From positions 1-58,930 of the forward strand of contig NZ_JHYO01000025.1 of the NCBI RefSeq assembly GCF_000688235.1: a stretch of 58,930 bases of DNA. The letters run 5' to 3'. A program made the translations under genes and the position numbers. The notes beneath the pieces were generated by a model. That model was not told the DNA's origin. It searched no databases and saw only the letters and a program-made list of their open reading frames with translations. Positions 27,351 through 34,899 of this stretch are shown here, one piece after another. The stretch comes from Terasakiella pusilla DSM 6293. GTDB taxonomy: Bacteria > Pseudomonadota > Alphaproteobacteria > Rhodospirillales > Terasakiellaceae. The stretch's first letter is position 1; each line of letters starts with the position of its first letter.

Positions 27351-27911
27351 ATGCTTTGGAATGTACCTAATATCCTGACCGTCTCGCGGATTCTCATCAT
27401 TCCTGTCCTTGTTGGACTTTATATGGTCGGCGAACCAGCGGGCAACTGGATGGCCTTTTCGCTGTACGTCTATGCCTGTATTACCGACTTCTTTGACGGC
27501 TGGCTCGCACGGCGCATGAACCTGCAGTCCGCCCTTGGCAAATTCATGGACCCGATTGCGGACAAGTTGTTGATCTCGACCCTGATTGTCATGCTGATCG
27601 GCTTTGGTCCTATTGAAGGTGTCCACGTGTTGGCAGCCGGGATCATTCTGGTCCGTGAACTGCTTGTCTCCGGTTTGCGCGAATTTTTGGCCGAAACCAA
27701 AATCAGCGTACCTGTGACCCTGCTTGCCAAATGGAAAACCACCATTCAGATGCTGGCCTTGGGCTTTTTGATCGTCGGCAACGCTGGCCCGTATCTTTGG
27801 GTCGCGGAAACCATCACGGTTGGCTATGTCGGCCTGTGGCTTGCGGCGCTTTTGACCCTGTTGACGGGCTATGACTATTTACGCACTGGACTAAAACATA
27901 TGGTGGATTAA
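27351..27911 (+). CDS. pgsA: CDP-diacylglycerol-glycerol-3-phosphate 3-phosphatidyltransferase
   Basis: Makes phosphatidylglycerol phosphate from CDP-diacylglycerol and glycerol-3-phosphate in the inner membrane. The 186-residue protein has the CDP-alcohol phosphotransferase motif in full: DG, two residues, AR, eight residues, G, three, D, three, D, within residues 45-67. It begins 'MLWNVPNILTVSRILIIPVL', the usual PgsA N-terminus, and has about five membrane helices. In many alphaproteobacteria pgsA follows uvrC and precedes moaD; here uvrC is elsewhere and mobB-moeA have come between. Confidence 0.94.
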   Translation: MLWNVPNILTVSRILIIPVLVGLYMVGEPAGNWMAFSLYVYACITDFFDGWLARRMNLQSALGKFMDPIADKLLISTLIVMLIGFGPIEGVHVLAAGIILVRELLVSGLREFLAETKISVPVTLLAKWKTTIQMLALGFLIVGNAGPYLWVAETITVGYVGLWLAALLTLLTGYDYLRTGLKHMVD

Positions 27912-27921
27912 ACTATCCATC

Positions 27922-28431
27922 ATGAGAAATATTTTTGGTATTGTCGGTAAAAGCGGCAGCGGTAAAACAACCCTTCTGGAACAGCTCATTCCAGCGCTTC
28001 GCGCGCATGGTCTGAGCATTTCTACCATCAAGCACACCCACCATCAGTTTGATGTGGATAAACCGGGCAAAGATTCCTATCGCCAGCGCGAAGCCGGTGC
28101 CGAAGAAGTCATGTTGGCGTCTTCCCACCGCTGGGCGTTGTTACATGAACTGCGCGATTCAAAAGAGCCTGAGATCGAAGACCTGCTCCGGCATATGACG
28201 CCTGTGGACCTGATCCTTGTAGAAGGGTTTAAGTTCCATAACCACCCTAAGATCGAGATCCATCGCCCATCATACGGACGCGCGCCGCTTTGGCCCGATG
28301 ATGACACCATCCTGGCGGTTGCCAGTGACGAGAAAATCGATTGTGCACCCAAGCACTTGATCGACCTCAATGACATTGACGCCATTGCGCGCTTTATATT
28401 GTCTCACCTGAAACTGGAGACAAAATCATGA
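27922..28431 (+). CDS. mobB: Molybdopterin-guanine dinucleotide biosynthesis protein MobB
   Basis: A 169-residue GTP-binding adaptor for molybdenum-cofactor maturation with MobA. The P-loop is 'GIVGKSGSGKTTLLEQLI' near residue 8, followed by 'ISTIKHTHHQFDVDKPGKDS' and 'DLILVEGFKFHNHPKIEIHR', both MobB signatures. It ends by overlapping the moeA start (ATGA). mobA itself is not in the window. Confidence 0.94.
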   Translation: MRNIFGIVGKSGSGKTTLLEQLIPALRAHGLSISTIKHTHHQFDVDKPGKDSYRQREAGAEEVMLASSHRWALLHELRDSKEPEIEDLLRHMTPVDLILVEGFKFHNHPKIEIHRPSYGRAPLWPDDDTILAVASDEKIDCAPKHLIDLNDIDAIARFILSHLKLETKS

Positions 28432-29687
28432 CAGGTGTGTTTGACAGTTGCTTTGCCACGCCGGGTAAAATGATCCCGTTGGAGGAAGCCCGCGCCAAAA
28501 TCCGCGACACCATCACCCCACGGGTCGGCACCACAACTCTGCCTTTGCGCCACTGCTGCGGCAAAATATTAGGCGAAGGTGTCATCGCGCGCCAAGATGT
28601 CCCGCCGCACAATAATTCTGCCATGGATGGCTATGCGATCTTTTTCGATGACCTCGCAACGGATGGTGAAACCCGCTTACCCGTCACCGCCCGCATCGCC
28701 GCAGGTCATCCGCTAGAACGCGCAGCCCAACGTGGGGAAGCCTTGCGTATTTTTACAGGCGCCCCCATCCCAGACGGCATTGACACTATTGTGATGCAGG
28801 AAAATGCAGTGGAAGCAGATGGTTTCGTCACCTTTCCCCAAGGCGCAGCCCACAAGAAGGGGGCCAACTTTCGTCATAAGGGAGAAGATATCAAAGACGG
28901 CGATGTGATCTTGAAAAAAGGTCATAAATTACGCGCTGCTGATATCGGGATTTGCGCCTCCGTTGGCTTGACAGATCTGTGTATCTATCGCCCTCTGAAA
29001 GTTGCCGTCTTTTCAACGGGTGATGAAATCCGCGATGCAGGCCAGCCTCTCCCCATCGGCTGCGTCTATGACATCAACCGCTACACCGTCCTTTCCATGC
29101 TGGAAAATCTCGGCTGTGAGGTCACGGACCTTGGCATCCTGCCCGATAACCTTGCGACCATCACAACGGCCTTGGATCAGGCAGCAGACAGCCATGATAT
29201 GCTCTTTACCTCCGGCGGCGTCTCCTTGGGGGAAGAAGATCATGTTAAATCAGCGGTCAACGCGTTAGGGAAAGTGAACTTCTGGCGCATTGCCATCAAG
29301 CCCGGTCGCCCGATTGCGTTGGGGGAGATCAAGAACAAGCCCTTTATCGGCCTGCCCGGCAATCCCGTGGCAACCCTTGTGACCTTTATGACCATCGCGC
29401 GTCCCATGCTGCTGGGGTTTTCTGGTCGGACAGACATCTCGACACGATCCTATCAAGTGCCCGCGGCTTTTGAAATGTCCCACAAGGGCGGGCGCTATGA
29501 GTGGCAGCGCGCTTATCTGAAAGACACCGATCAAGGGCCAGTGGTCGACCTGTTCCATACCACGGGATCCGGCATTCTCACCTCCATGGTTAAAACCGAC
29601 GGGCTGGTGGAAATATCGGATAGCCCGCGTGAGATTAAACCCGGTGATCTGGTCACGTTCATCCCTTACAGCGAGGTTAGCCAATAA
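28428..29687 (+). CDS. moeA: Molybdopterin molybdenumtransferase MoeA
   Basis: Inserts molybdate into adenylylated molybdopterin, the last step of Moco assembly. It is 419 residues, the usual length. Domains follow the MoeA order: N-terminal 'QDVPPHNNSAMDGYAIFFDD', the insertion domain, the MogA-like domain with 'VFSTGDEI' and 'LFTSGGVSLGEEDHV', then 'FIGLPGNPVATLVTF' and the C-terminal beta domain. It is coupled to mobB before it (ATGA) and moaD after it (TAATG). Confidence 0.96.
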   Translation: MTGVFDSCFATPGKMIPLEEARAKIRDTITPRVGTTTLPLRHCCGKILGEGVIARQDVPPHNNSAMDGYAIFFDDLATDGETRLPVTARIAAGHPLERAAQRGEALRIFTGAPIPDGIDTIVMQENAVEADGFVTFPQGAAHKKGANFRHKGEDIKDGDVILKKGHKLRAADIGICASVGLTDLCIYRPLKVAVFSTGDEIRDAGQPLPIGCVYDINRYTVLSMLENLGCEVTDLGILPDNLATITTALDQAADSHDMLFTSGGVSLGEEDHVKSAVNALGKVNFWRIAIKPGRPIALGEIKNKPFIGLPGNPVATLVTFMTIARPMLLGFSGRTDISTRSYQVPAAFEMSHKGGRYEWQRAYLKDTDQGPVVDLFHTTGSGILTSMVKTDGLVEISDSPREIKPGDLVTFIPYSEVSQ

Positions 29688-29938
29688 TGAAGATTTTGTA
29701 TTTCGCGTGGTTACGCACCACAATCGGCTGCGCAGAAGAAGAGATTACCCTGCCGGACGACGTCGTAACCGTTGCCGATGTCCTTGATCTGCTACGCGAA
29801 AAAGGCGGTGCCTACGCTGCTGCGTTGGGGGAAGATAAAGTCATCCGCATCGCCGTTAATCAAGATTACGCCAACATGGATGACCCTGTAAAACAGGGCG
29901 ATGAATTTGCCATCTTCCCGCCCGTGACCGGAGGATAA
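29687..29938 (+). CDS. moaD: Molybdopterin synthase sulfur carrier subunit
   Basis: An 83-residue ubiquitin-fold protein that carries sulfur as a C-terminal thiocarboxylate to molybdopterin synthase. It ends in the required Gly-Gly ('FPPVTGG'). The start 'MKILYFAWLRTTIGCAEEEI' is typical MoaD. It lies between moeA (one-base overlap) and moaE (3-bp gap), forming the synthase pair with moaE. Confidence 0.95.
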   Translation: MKILYFAWLRTTIGCAEEEITLPDDVVTVADVLDLLREKGGAYAAALGEDKVIRIAVNQDYANMDDPVKQGDEFAIFPPVTGG

Positions 29939-29941
29939 GAC

Positions 29942-30418
29942 ATGATCCGCGTGCAAGCAGAAAACTTTGATGTGGGGGCTGAGATCAATGCCCTATCCAA
30001 CGGGAACACGGCCATTGGCGGCATCTGTTCCTTTGTCGGACTTGTGCGTGATTTTCAACATACCAAGGACGATGCAACCCGCGTCAGTGCCATGACCCTT
30101 GAACATTATCCGGGCATGACAGAAAAAAAGCTGCAAGAGATTGAAGAGATCGCGCGCAACCGCTGGCCTTTGGAAGATGTGCTGATCATCCACCGCTATG
30201 GACGCATGGAGCCGGGGGAAAATATTGTGCTGGTTGTCACGGCTTCCGCGCATCGCAAAGCCGCCTTTGAAGCGTGCGAATTTTTGATGGATTACCTTAA
30301 AACCAAAGCCCCTTTCTGGAAACTAGAAGAGGATGAGAAAGGCGAAGGGAGTTGGGTTGACGCCCGCGAGGCGGATGATGCCGCCGCCCAGAAGTGGGAT
30401 CCGTCAGCCGGGTCTTAA
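29942..30418 (+). CDS. moaE: Molybdopterin synthase catalytic subunit
   Basis: A 158-residue large subunit of molybdopterin synthase, which adds two sulfurs to precursor Z using MoaD thiocarboxylate. Signatures are 'ICSFVGLVRDF', 'LEHYPGMTEKKLQEIEEIA', 'VLIIHRYGRMEPGENIVLVV' and 'LMDYLKTKAPFWKLE' with the active-site Lys. It is the last gene of the plus-strand run; its end overlaps the end of a convergent minus-strand gene by four bases, so no separate terminator fits between them. Confidence 0.95.
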   Translation: MIRVQAENFDVGAEINALSNGNTAIGGICSFVGLVRDFQHTKDDATRVSAMTLEHYPGMTEKKLQEIEEIARNRWPLEDVLIIHRYGRMEPGENIVLVVTASAHRKAAFEACEFLMDYLKTKAPFWKLEEDEKGEGSWVDAREADDAAAQKWDPSAGS

Positions 30419-31272
30419 TTCTCGTTATAATTCGTTGTCACTTTATAGAAGAACCGTTTAATCCGCTGCCATTCTTCATGGGACACCCATTCCTTATAGT
30501 AATAAAGCCAGGAATAAATGTCCTCTTCCTTCTTTACGATACTATTGACGGCCTCTATCACCCGCTTGCCCTTCGGCGTTTTAGAACAGGCAAAATACGC
30601 GTAGGAGAACGGCTCCATCTCCGCCAACTGCAACGACCGATGGCTCGGCGCCAAATCATCCAAACGCAAGTAATAGCCATATTCAAAAGGGTAGAGGATC
30701 ATCATATTCGCCTCTTCGCGCTTCAGCAAATTAAAGGCCTCGTAGCTATTTTCACTGGCAAGTTCTGGATGCTTGTCACGATAGATCTTCAGCGCCTCTT
30801 GCTCCGTCGGGAAATAAACGCGCCCTTTTACGTAACTGTATTTGGCCCAAGGCTGTCCCAACAGATCGGAAAAGCGCACATCCCCGTTTTTGTTGGCGAA
30901 GCCACGGGTCTGCAAGAAAATGTCATTTGATACCAACAGCCGCCGCCCACTTGTGAAATAGACCGGTTGGGAAAAATAAAAAACTTTCTCTCTCTCCGGC
31001 GTCTTTAACATATCAGCACGGCAAAAAGCGGTTCCCGCCTTTGCGCTTTCCATACTCTGCGCATAGCCCTGGGTCACGTCCTGATGGGAATACTCCATCA
31101 AGTTCCGTTGAAAAAAGCTACGGGTTTTATCCGCAAAGCCTTCATTCTCAAATGGCCCAGACATAATATTGACCGGTGGAAAATGGCTGACATGCCACGT
31201 CACTACGTCTTTAGCTTGTGCCGCCACAGCTGCACAAAAACAAACGATCAAAATCCCCAGACGTAAAACCAT
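30415..31272 (-). CDS. Secreted TIGR02285-like solute-binding protein
   Basis: A 285-residue exported protein. The signal peptide is 'LGILIVCFCAAVAAQA', cleaved before 'KDVVTWHVSHFPPVNIMSGP'. The opening after cleavage and 'GTAFCRADMLKTPEREKVFY' with 'FSQPVYF' match the TIGR02285 group, distant relatives of family-3 amino-acid-binding proteins with no transport partner. No permease genes are adjacent. It is the second orphan binding protein in this window (the other at 11531). The role is unknown; it might act as a sensor. It overlaps moaE tail to tail. Confidence 0.75.
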   Translation of the reverse strand: MVLRLGILIVCFCAAVAAQAKDVVTWHVSHFPPVNIMSGPFENEGFADKTRSFFQRNLMEYSHQDVTQGYAQSMESAKAGTAFCRADMLKTPEREKVFYFSQPVYFTSGRRLLVSNDIFLQTRGFANKNGDVRFSDLLGQPWAKYSYVKGRVYFPTEQEALKIYRDKHPELASENSYEAFNLLKREEANMMILYPFEYGYYLRLDDLAPSHRSLQLAEMEPFSYAYFACSKTPKGKRVIEAVNSIVKKEEDIYSWLYYYKEWVSHEEWQRIKRFFYKVTTNYNEN

Positions 31273-31388
31273 AAATTTATTCTACCTATCAATTCACACC
31301 TATATTTAATCATTCTGTCATATGTTTCAACCTTGTAATTTTATCAATAAATACAATATATTAGTTAAAATCATTCAAAGAGGTAAAA

Positions 31389-32216
31389 ATGGTAGACTCT
31401 CCTTATCCCCCGGTTCAGGCCTATCTCAACTCCCACTTCATCGAAGAAAGAGAAGGCCGCCCGTTGCGCATCCTGTCCGAATATCTGGAACCCGATGCCC
31501 GTTTCGAAAAACACAACGTAGAAGATACAATCGTTTTTCTGGGGTCCGCACGCCTGCTCCCCAAGGACGTCGCCGAGGCGAAATTGCAGGAAGCCCGAAA
31601 AGACAATGGTGATGTACGCCGCGCCGAAATCGACCTTGAAATGTCGCGCTATTACGAAGATGCCCGTTGCCTTGCGCGTCGCCTGACAGAATGGTCTAAA
31701 AACCTTGAAGGTCATGAAAAACGCTTTGTCATGTGTACGGGCGGCGGTCCCGGTATTATGGAAGCAGGTAACAGAGGTGCCTCAGAAGCCAAGGGGCTGA
31801 ACATGGGGTTCAACATCACCCTTCCCTTTGAGCAAAGCCAGAACCCCTACATCACTCGTCAGCTTTCCTTTGAATTTCGTTACTTCTTCATGCGGAAGTT
31901 CTGGTTCATGTATCTGGCAAAAGCGATTGTGACCTTTCCCGGCGGGTTTGGCACTATGGACGAATTTTTTGAAAGCCTGACTCTGATCCAGACGGGCAAG
32001 GTCAGCAAAAAACTGCCGATGGTTCTTTTTGGCAAAGACTTCTGGAACGAGGTGATGAACTTGGACGCCATGGTCAAATACGGCACCATCAGTCCAGAAG
32101 ACCTCGATCTCTTCATATTTACCGATAGTGTGGATGAAGCTTACACCTACATCACCACCGAACTTGAAAAACACGCCCTGACAGAAATGGCCCGAAGCCA
32201 AGCCACCGCCCCTTAA
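31389..32216 (+). CDS. LOG family protein (TIGR00730-type)
   Basis: A 275-residue Rossmann-fold protein of the LOG/'lysine decarboxylase-like' family. It has both hallmark motifs: 'CTGGGPGIMEAGNRGASEA' and 'FPGGFGTMDEFFESLTLIQ' (PGGxGTxxE), which form the nucleotide phosphoribohydrolase site. Family members hydrolyse nucleoside 5'-monophosphates such as cytokinin nucleotides or AMP/IMP. It carries an N-terminal extension of about 110 residues with a helical region. GAGG precedes the ATG. It is convergent with the hybrid kinase gene, whose stop lies one base away. Confidence 0.88.
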   Translation: MVDSPYPPVQAYLNSHFIEEREGRPLRILSEYLEPDARFEKHNVEDTIVFLGSARLLPKDVAEAKLQEARKDNGDVRRAEIDLEMSRYYEDARCLARRLTEWSKNLEGHEKRFVMCTGGGPGIMEAGNRGASEAKGLNMGFNITLPFEQSQNPYITRQLSFEFRYFFMRKFWFMYLAKAIVTFPGGFGTMDEFFESLTLIQTGKVSKKLPMVLFGKDFWNEVMNLDAMVKYGTISPEDLDLFIFTDSVDEAYTYITTELEKHALTEMARSQATAP

Positions 32217-32217
32217 C

Positions 32218-33894
32218 CTAGTGTTGGGACGGGATGTGCTTGGTAATCACACTTAACAAATTGCGAACGTCTATGGGTTTTGACACATAATCAGAAAAGC
32301 CGGCTTCGAGACTTTTTTGTATAGATAAATCCATAGCGTGCGCACTAATGGCGATCACCGGCACGTCTTTCGTCTTCGGATTATCCTTTAACTGCTTAAG
32401 GGCATCAAAACCGTTCATGCCCGGCAAGTTGATATCCATTAACAGCAAATCGGGCTTCATCTGATCAATCATCAACATCCCCTGCTCCGCACTGGAGGCG
32501 ACTTTCAGCTCTATCCCCTCAACCTCCTCCAAAATCCCCTGCATGAGGAAGACATTTTGAGAGTTATCTTCCACATATAAGATTTGGCGGTTGCGTTCGC
32601 TCCTAGATGTCTTTGCGGGTTGCCCGCCTGCCACACAGACAGCCGCCTGCGCCAATCCATCCAGATTATCCACGGGTAAATCAATCCAGAAACTACTGCC
32701 CGTACCCTGCACGCTGGTAAAACCAACCTGCCCACCCAAGGCCTCTGCAATCCGTTTGGTCAAAGCAAGGCCGATCCCGCTGCCTTCCACAGAACTGCGC
32801 TCTGCCCCCAAGCGGTTGAAGGGGACAAAGACATTCTGTTGCTTATCGATTTCAATCCCTTGTCCGGTATCGCTGATTTTAAACCGCAAATAACCGTCTT
32901 GTTCCCCCCGTTCCAACTCAAGGTGAACCTCCCCGCCTTCGCGGTTATATTTCACGGCGTTCGACAACAGGTTTAACAGCATCTGTTTTAAACGGATCGG
33001 ATCGGTCTGAATCATCAAATCAGTTTCCTGACCCGGCGCAAAGACCTGAATGTTGGACTTCTCGGCGTTCGTCTCGATCAGGGACACGCAATCATCCAGC
33101 ACATCCTGCACCATAACGTTCACGACATTAAAATGGATTTTTCCGGTTTCCACCTTCTCCAAATCCAATAAGCCGTCGATCAAGTTCAACAAATACTGCC
33201 CACCTTCTGCAATTTGGGCAACATGCTTGCTTTGACGGTCATCCAGTGGATTGCGTTGGCTCATCAATAACAACTGGGCAAAGCCTAAAATGCTATTGAG
33301 GGGGGTGCGCAGTTCATGCGACATGTTGGACAGAAATTCCGATTTTGCCGCACTGGCCTCGCGTGCCATTTCTGCCAGATGGCGTGCGTCCGCTTCCAAT
33401 TTAAGCAAGTGCGTACGTTTCAATTCGACTTCTACGCACTTGCCCAAATCAAATAATGTCTGCATTTCCACATCCGACAACACCCGGGGTTCTCGATGGA
33501 TCAAACATAAAGTCCCGACCACTTCCCCACCCGGTGCTTTGACGGGATATCCGGCATAAGAGCGCACATAGGGGGCACCGGTGACAAACGGATTATCCGC
33601 AAAACGCTCATCTTTATGGGCATCAGGGATGATAAAAAGATCAGTGGACTGAATAGCATGCCCACAAAAAGAAACATCCCTTGGTGTTTGCGCAACATCC
33701 AACCCTTGTGAGGATTTAAACCACTGGCGATTGACGTCAATCAGACTGACCAGAACAATATCCACCTTAAAATATTGTTGTGCAATCCGGGTGATCCGAT
33801 CAAACCGGTCTTCTTTCGGGGTATCTAAGACATTCAATTCACATAAAGCTGCTAAACGCGCTTTTTCATTTTTTGTTTTTTGTGCCGCCAACAT
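32218..33894 (-). CDS. GAF-domain hybrid histidine kinase
   Basis: A 558-residue cytoplasmic hybrid kinase with no membrane helix. A GAF domain (about 20-160; 'FKSSQGLDVAQTPRDVSFCG' is typical of the GAF group in soluble sensors) is followed by a dimerisation domain with His193 in '[20 protein letters not shown]', an ATPase domain ('LLNLLSNAVKYNREGGEV', 'ISDTGQGIEID', 'GSGIGLALTKRI') and a C-terminal receiver (about 435-555) with phospho-acceptor Asp in 'LLLMDINLPGMNG' and Lys in 'YVSKPIDV'. No output domain follows, so an Hpt protein such as that at 16933 or another regulator must act downstream. Confidence 0.92.
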   Translation of the reverse strand: MLAAQKTKNEKARLAALCELNVLDTPKEDRFDRITRIAQQYFKVDIVLVSLIDVNRQWFKSSQGLDVAQTPRDVSFCGHAIQSTDLFIIPDAHKDERFADNPFVTGAPYVRSYAGYPVKAPGGEVVGTLCLIHREPRVLSDVEMQTLFDLGKCVEVELKRTHLLKLEADARHLAEMAREASAAKSEFLSNMSHELRTPLNSILGFAQLLLMSQRNPLDDRQSKHVAQIAEGGQYLLNLIDGLLDLEKVETGKIHFNVVNVMVQDVLDDCVSLIETNAEKSNIQVFAPGQETDLMIQTDPIRLKQMLLNLLSNAVKYNREGGEVHLELERGEQDGYLRFKISDTGQGIEIDKQQNVFVPFNRLGAERSSVEGSGIGLALTKRIAEALGGQVGFTSVQGTGSSFWIDLPVDNLDGLAQAAVCVAGGQPAKTSRSERNRQILYVEDNSQNVFLMQGILEEVEGIELKVASSAEQGMLMIDQMKPDLLLMDINLPGMNGFDALKQLKDNPKTKDVPVIAISAHAMDLSIQKSLEAGFSDYVSKPIDVRNLLSVITKHIPSQH

Positions 33895-33973
33895 TTTTTA
33901 TCATTTCAACTTTCAGTCACTGATAAAATCACTCTAAAGAATACAACAGGCGACGCAAGAATAACCTAAAATT

Positions 33974-34681
33974 TTATTCCAGTTCTGCATCATCCAACAC
34001 CCCTTGCAGGGCATCATGATCTTTAATCGTGACTTTTCCGCGCGCCAATTCAATCCAGCCGTTATTTCGCCAGACCTGCAGCTGCTTATTCACGCTTTCG
34101 CGCGATGTGCCCATCATACGGGCAAGTTCCTGTTGTGGCAGGTTTAATCCGATCAAGACACCACCGCCCGGCTGATCTTCCCCATACAGATCCGCCAGAT
34201 TAAGCAGACGTTTTGCCAATCGCCCGTCCAATGGCAAAAAGGCGGCATCCTCGACCATTTCACTGGTGAGGCGCACGCGATGACACAACAATTGCATCAC
34301 CTGAATACACAACTTAGGATGCTTTTCCAGAAATGGGATAAAGTCCCGCCGCTGAATCACCAGCAGTTCTGTTTTTGACATGGCAATTGCGTCAGCCGTG
34401 CGGTCCAAACCGTCCAGCATGGCAATTTCCCCAAAAAACTGGCCTTCCTCGATGATATTGAGCGTCACTTCCTTCCCGTTCGGGGAGGTGGTGACAATCT
34501 TGATATTTCCTTGCTGCACCCCAAAAAAACTATCCCCCGGATCGCCTTTGACAAACAGGGTTTCATTTTTATCAAGCTTGCGCGTGACGATCATGGACAA
34601 CAGCTTATCCAGCATGTCATCGTCCAGACTCCCTAACAAATCACTGTTTGCCAGCAATGCTTTTTTGTCGTGAAACACCAT
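33974..34681 (-). CDS. CRP/FNR-family transcriptional regulator
   Basis: A 235-residue regulator. The N-terminal cyclic-nucleotide-binding domain has the phosphate-binding cassette 'FFGEIAMLDGLDRTADAIA' with Arg and Thr in place, so cAMP or cGMP binding is plausible. There is no N-terminal cysteine cluster, which argues against FNR. The C-terminal winged helix has 'LPQQELARMMGTSRESVNKQ'; the Arg-Glu pair of the recognition helix matches the residues by which E. coli CRP reads TGTGA. A perfect TGTGA-N6-TCACA lies 44 bp upstream of its start, so autoregulation is likely. The divergent small-RNA candidate would be its target too. Confidence 0.92.
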   Translation of the reverse strand: MVFHDKKALLANSDLLGSLDDDMLDKLLSMIVTRKLDKNETLFVKGDPGDSFFGVQQGNIKIVTTSPNGKEVTLNIIEEGQFFGEIAMLDGLDRTADAIAMSKTELLVIQRRDFIPFLEKHPKLCIQVMQLLCHRVRLTSEMVEDAAFLPLDGRLAKRLLNLADLYGEDQPGGGVLIGLNLPQQELARMMGTSRESVNKQLQVWRNNGWIELARGKVTIKDHDALQGVLDDAELE

Positions 34682-34724
34682 GTTAATCGCCTTCTTTAAA
34701 TCTTTTTAATAAAAATATCATCTT

Positions 34725-34740
34725 TGTGAACCAGCTCACA
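34725..34740. promoter_or_regulatory. Perfect CRP-type operator TGTGA-N6-TCACA
   Basis: TGTGAACCAGCTCACA, identical to the CRP half-sites with correct spacing. Its centre (34732.5) is about 43 bp upstream of the start site predicted from the TATAAT at 34765-34770, close to a class II activator position. It also lies 44 bp upstream of the CRP-family gene on the other strand. Confidence 0.8.
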
Positions 34741-34764
34741 GATAATCCAGAACCGCCATGTAAA

Positions 34765-34770
34765 TATAAT
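34765..34770 (+). promoter_or_regulatory. Sigma-70 -10 element of the small-RNA promoter
   Basis: A consensus TATAAT. The hexamer 17 bp upstream (ATAATC) is a poor -35, which fits a promoter that needs the CRP-type activator at 34725-34740. Predicted start near 34776, the foot of the first RNA hairpin. Confidence 0.7.
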
Positions 34771-34775
34771 AGCAA

Positions 34776-34885
34776 CTTCTCTATTGCCCTTAAGAGAAGC
34801 CTCCCATTCCGTCGGTTCGACCCCTAGACATCGACGGAATTTGACCCTATAGAGAGGATGGTCCCCCCGAGCCATCCTCTCTTTT
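34776..34885 (+). ncRNA. Candidate structured small RNA, about 110 nt
   Basis: Three perfect hairpins fill the sequence. Hairpin 1: CTTCTCT (34776-34782) with AGAGAAG (34793-34799). Hairpin 2: ATTCCGTCG (34806-34814) with CGACGGAAT (34832-34840). Hairpin 3: 11-bp stem 34851-34861 with 34872-34882, followed by a T-run, an intrinsic terminator. Unpaired parts are C-rich (CCTCCC at 34800-34805, GACCCC in loop 2, CCCCCC in loop 3), as in small RNAs that bind Shine-Dalgarno sequences. It has its own TATAAT and CRP-type site. No ORF is present. The family is not recognised; it could alternatively be an attenuating leader of the flavoprotein gene at 34900. Confidence 0.75.
34851..34885 (+). terminator. 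Intrinsic terminator of the small-RNA candidate
   Basis: Eleven-bp perfect stem (34851-34861 with 34872-34882), C-rich loop, then TTTT-AG-TTT. It ends only 14 bp before the ATG of the next gene, so that gene needs read-through or another promoter. Confidence 0.88.
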
Positions 34886-34899
34886 AGTTTGTGCGATCA

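Noticed and set aside
34811-34824. GGTTCGACCCC, resembling the T-loop of a tRNA
   Set aside because: No acceptor stem or anticodon arm can be folded around it; it is the loop side of hairpin 2 of the small-RNA candidate.
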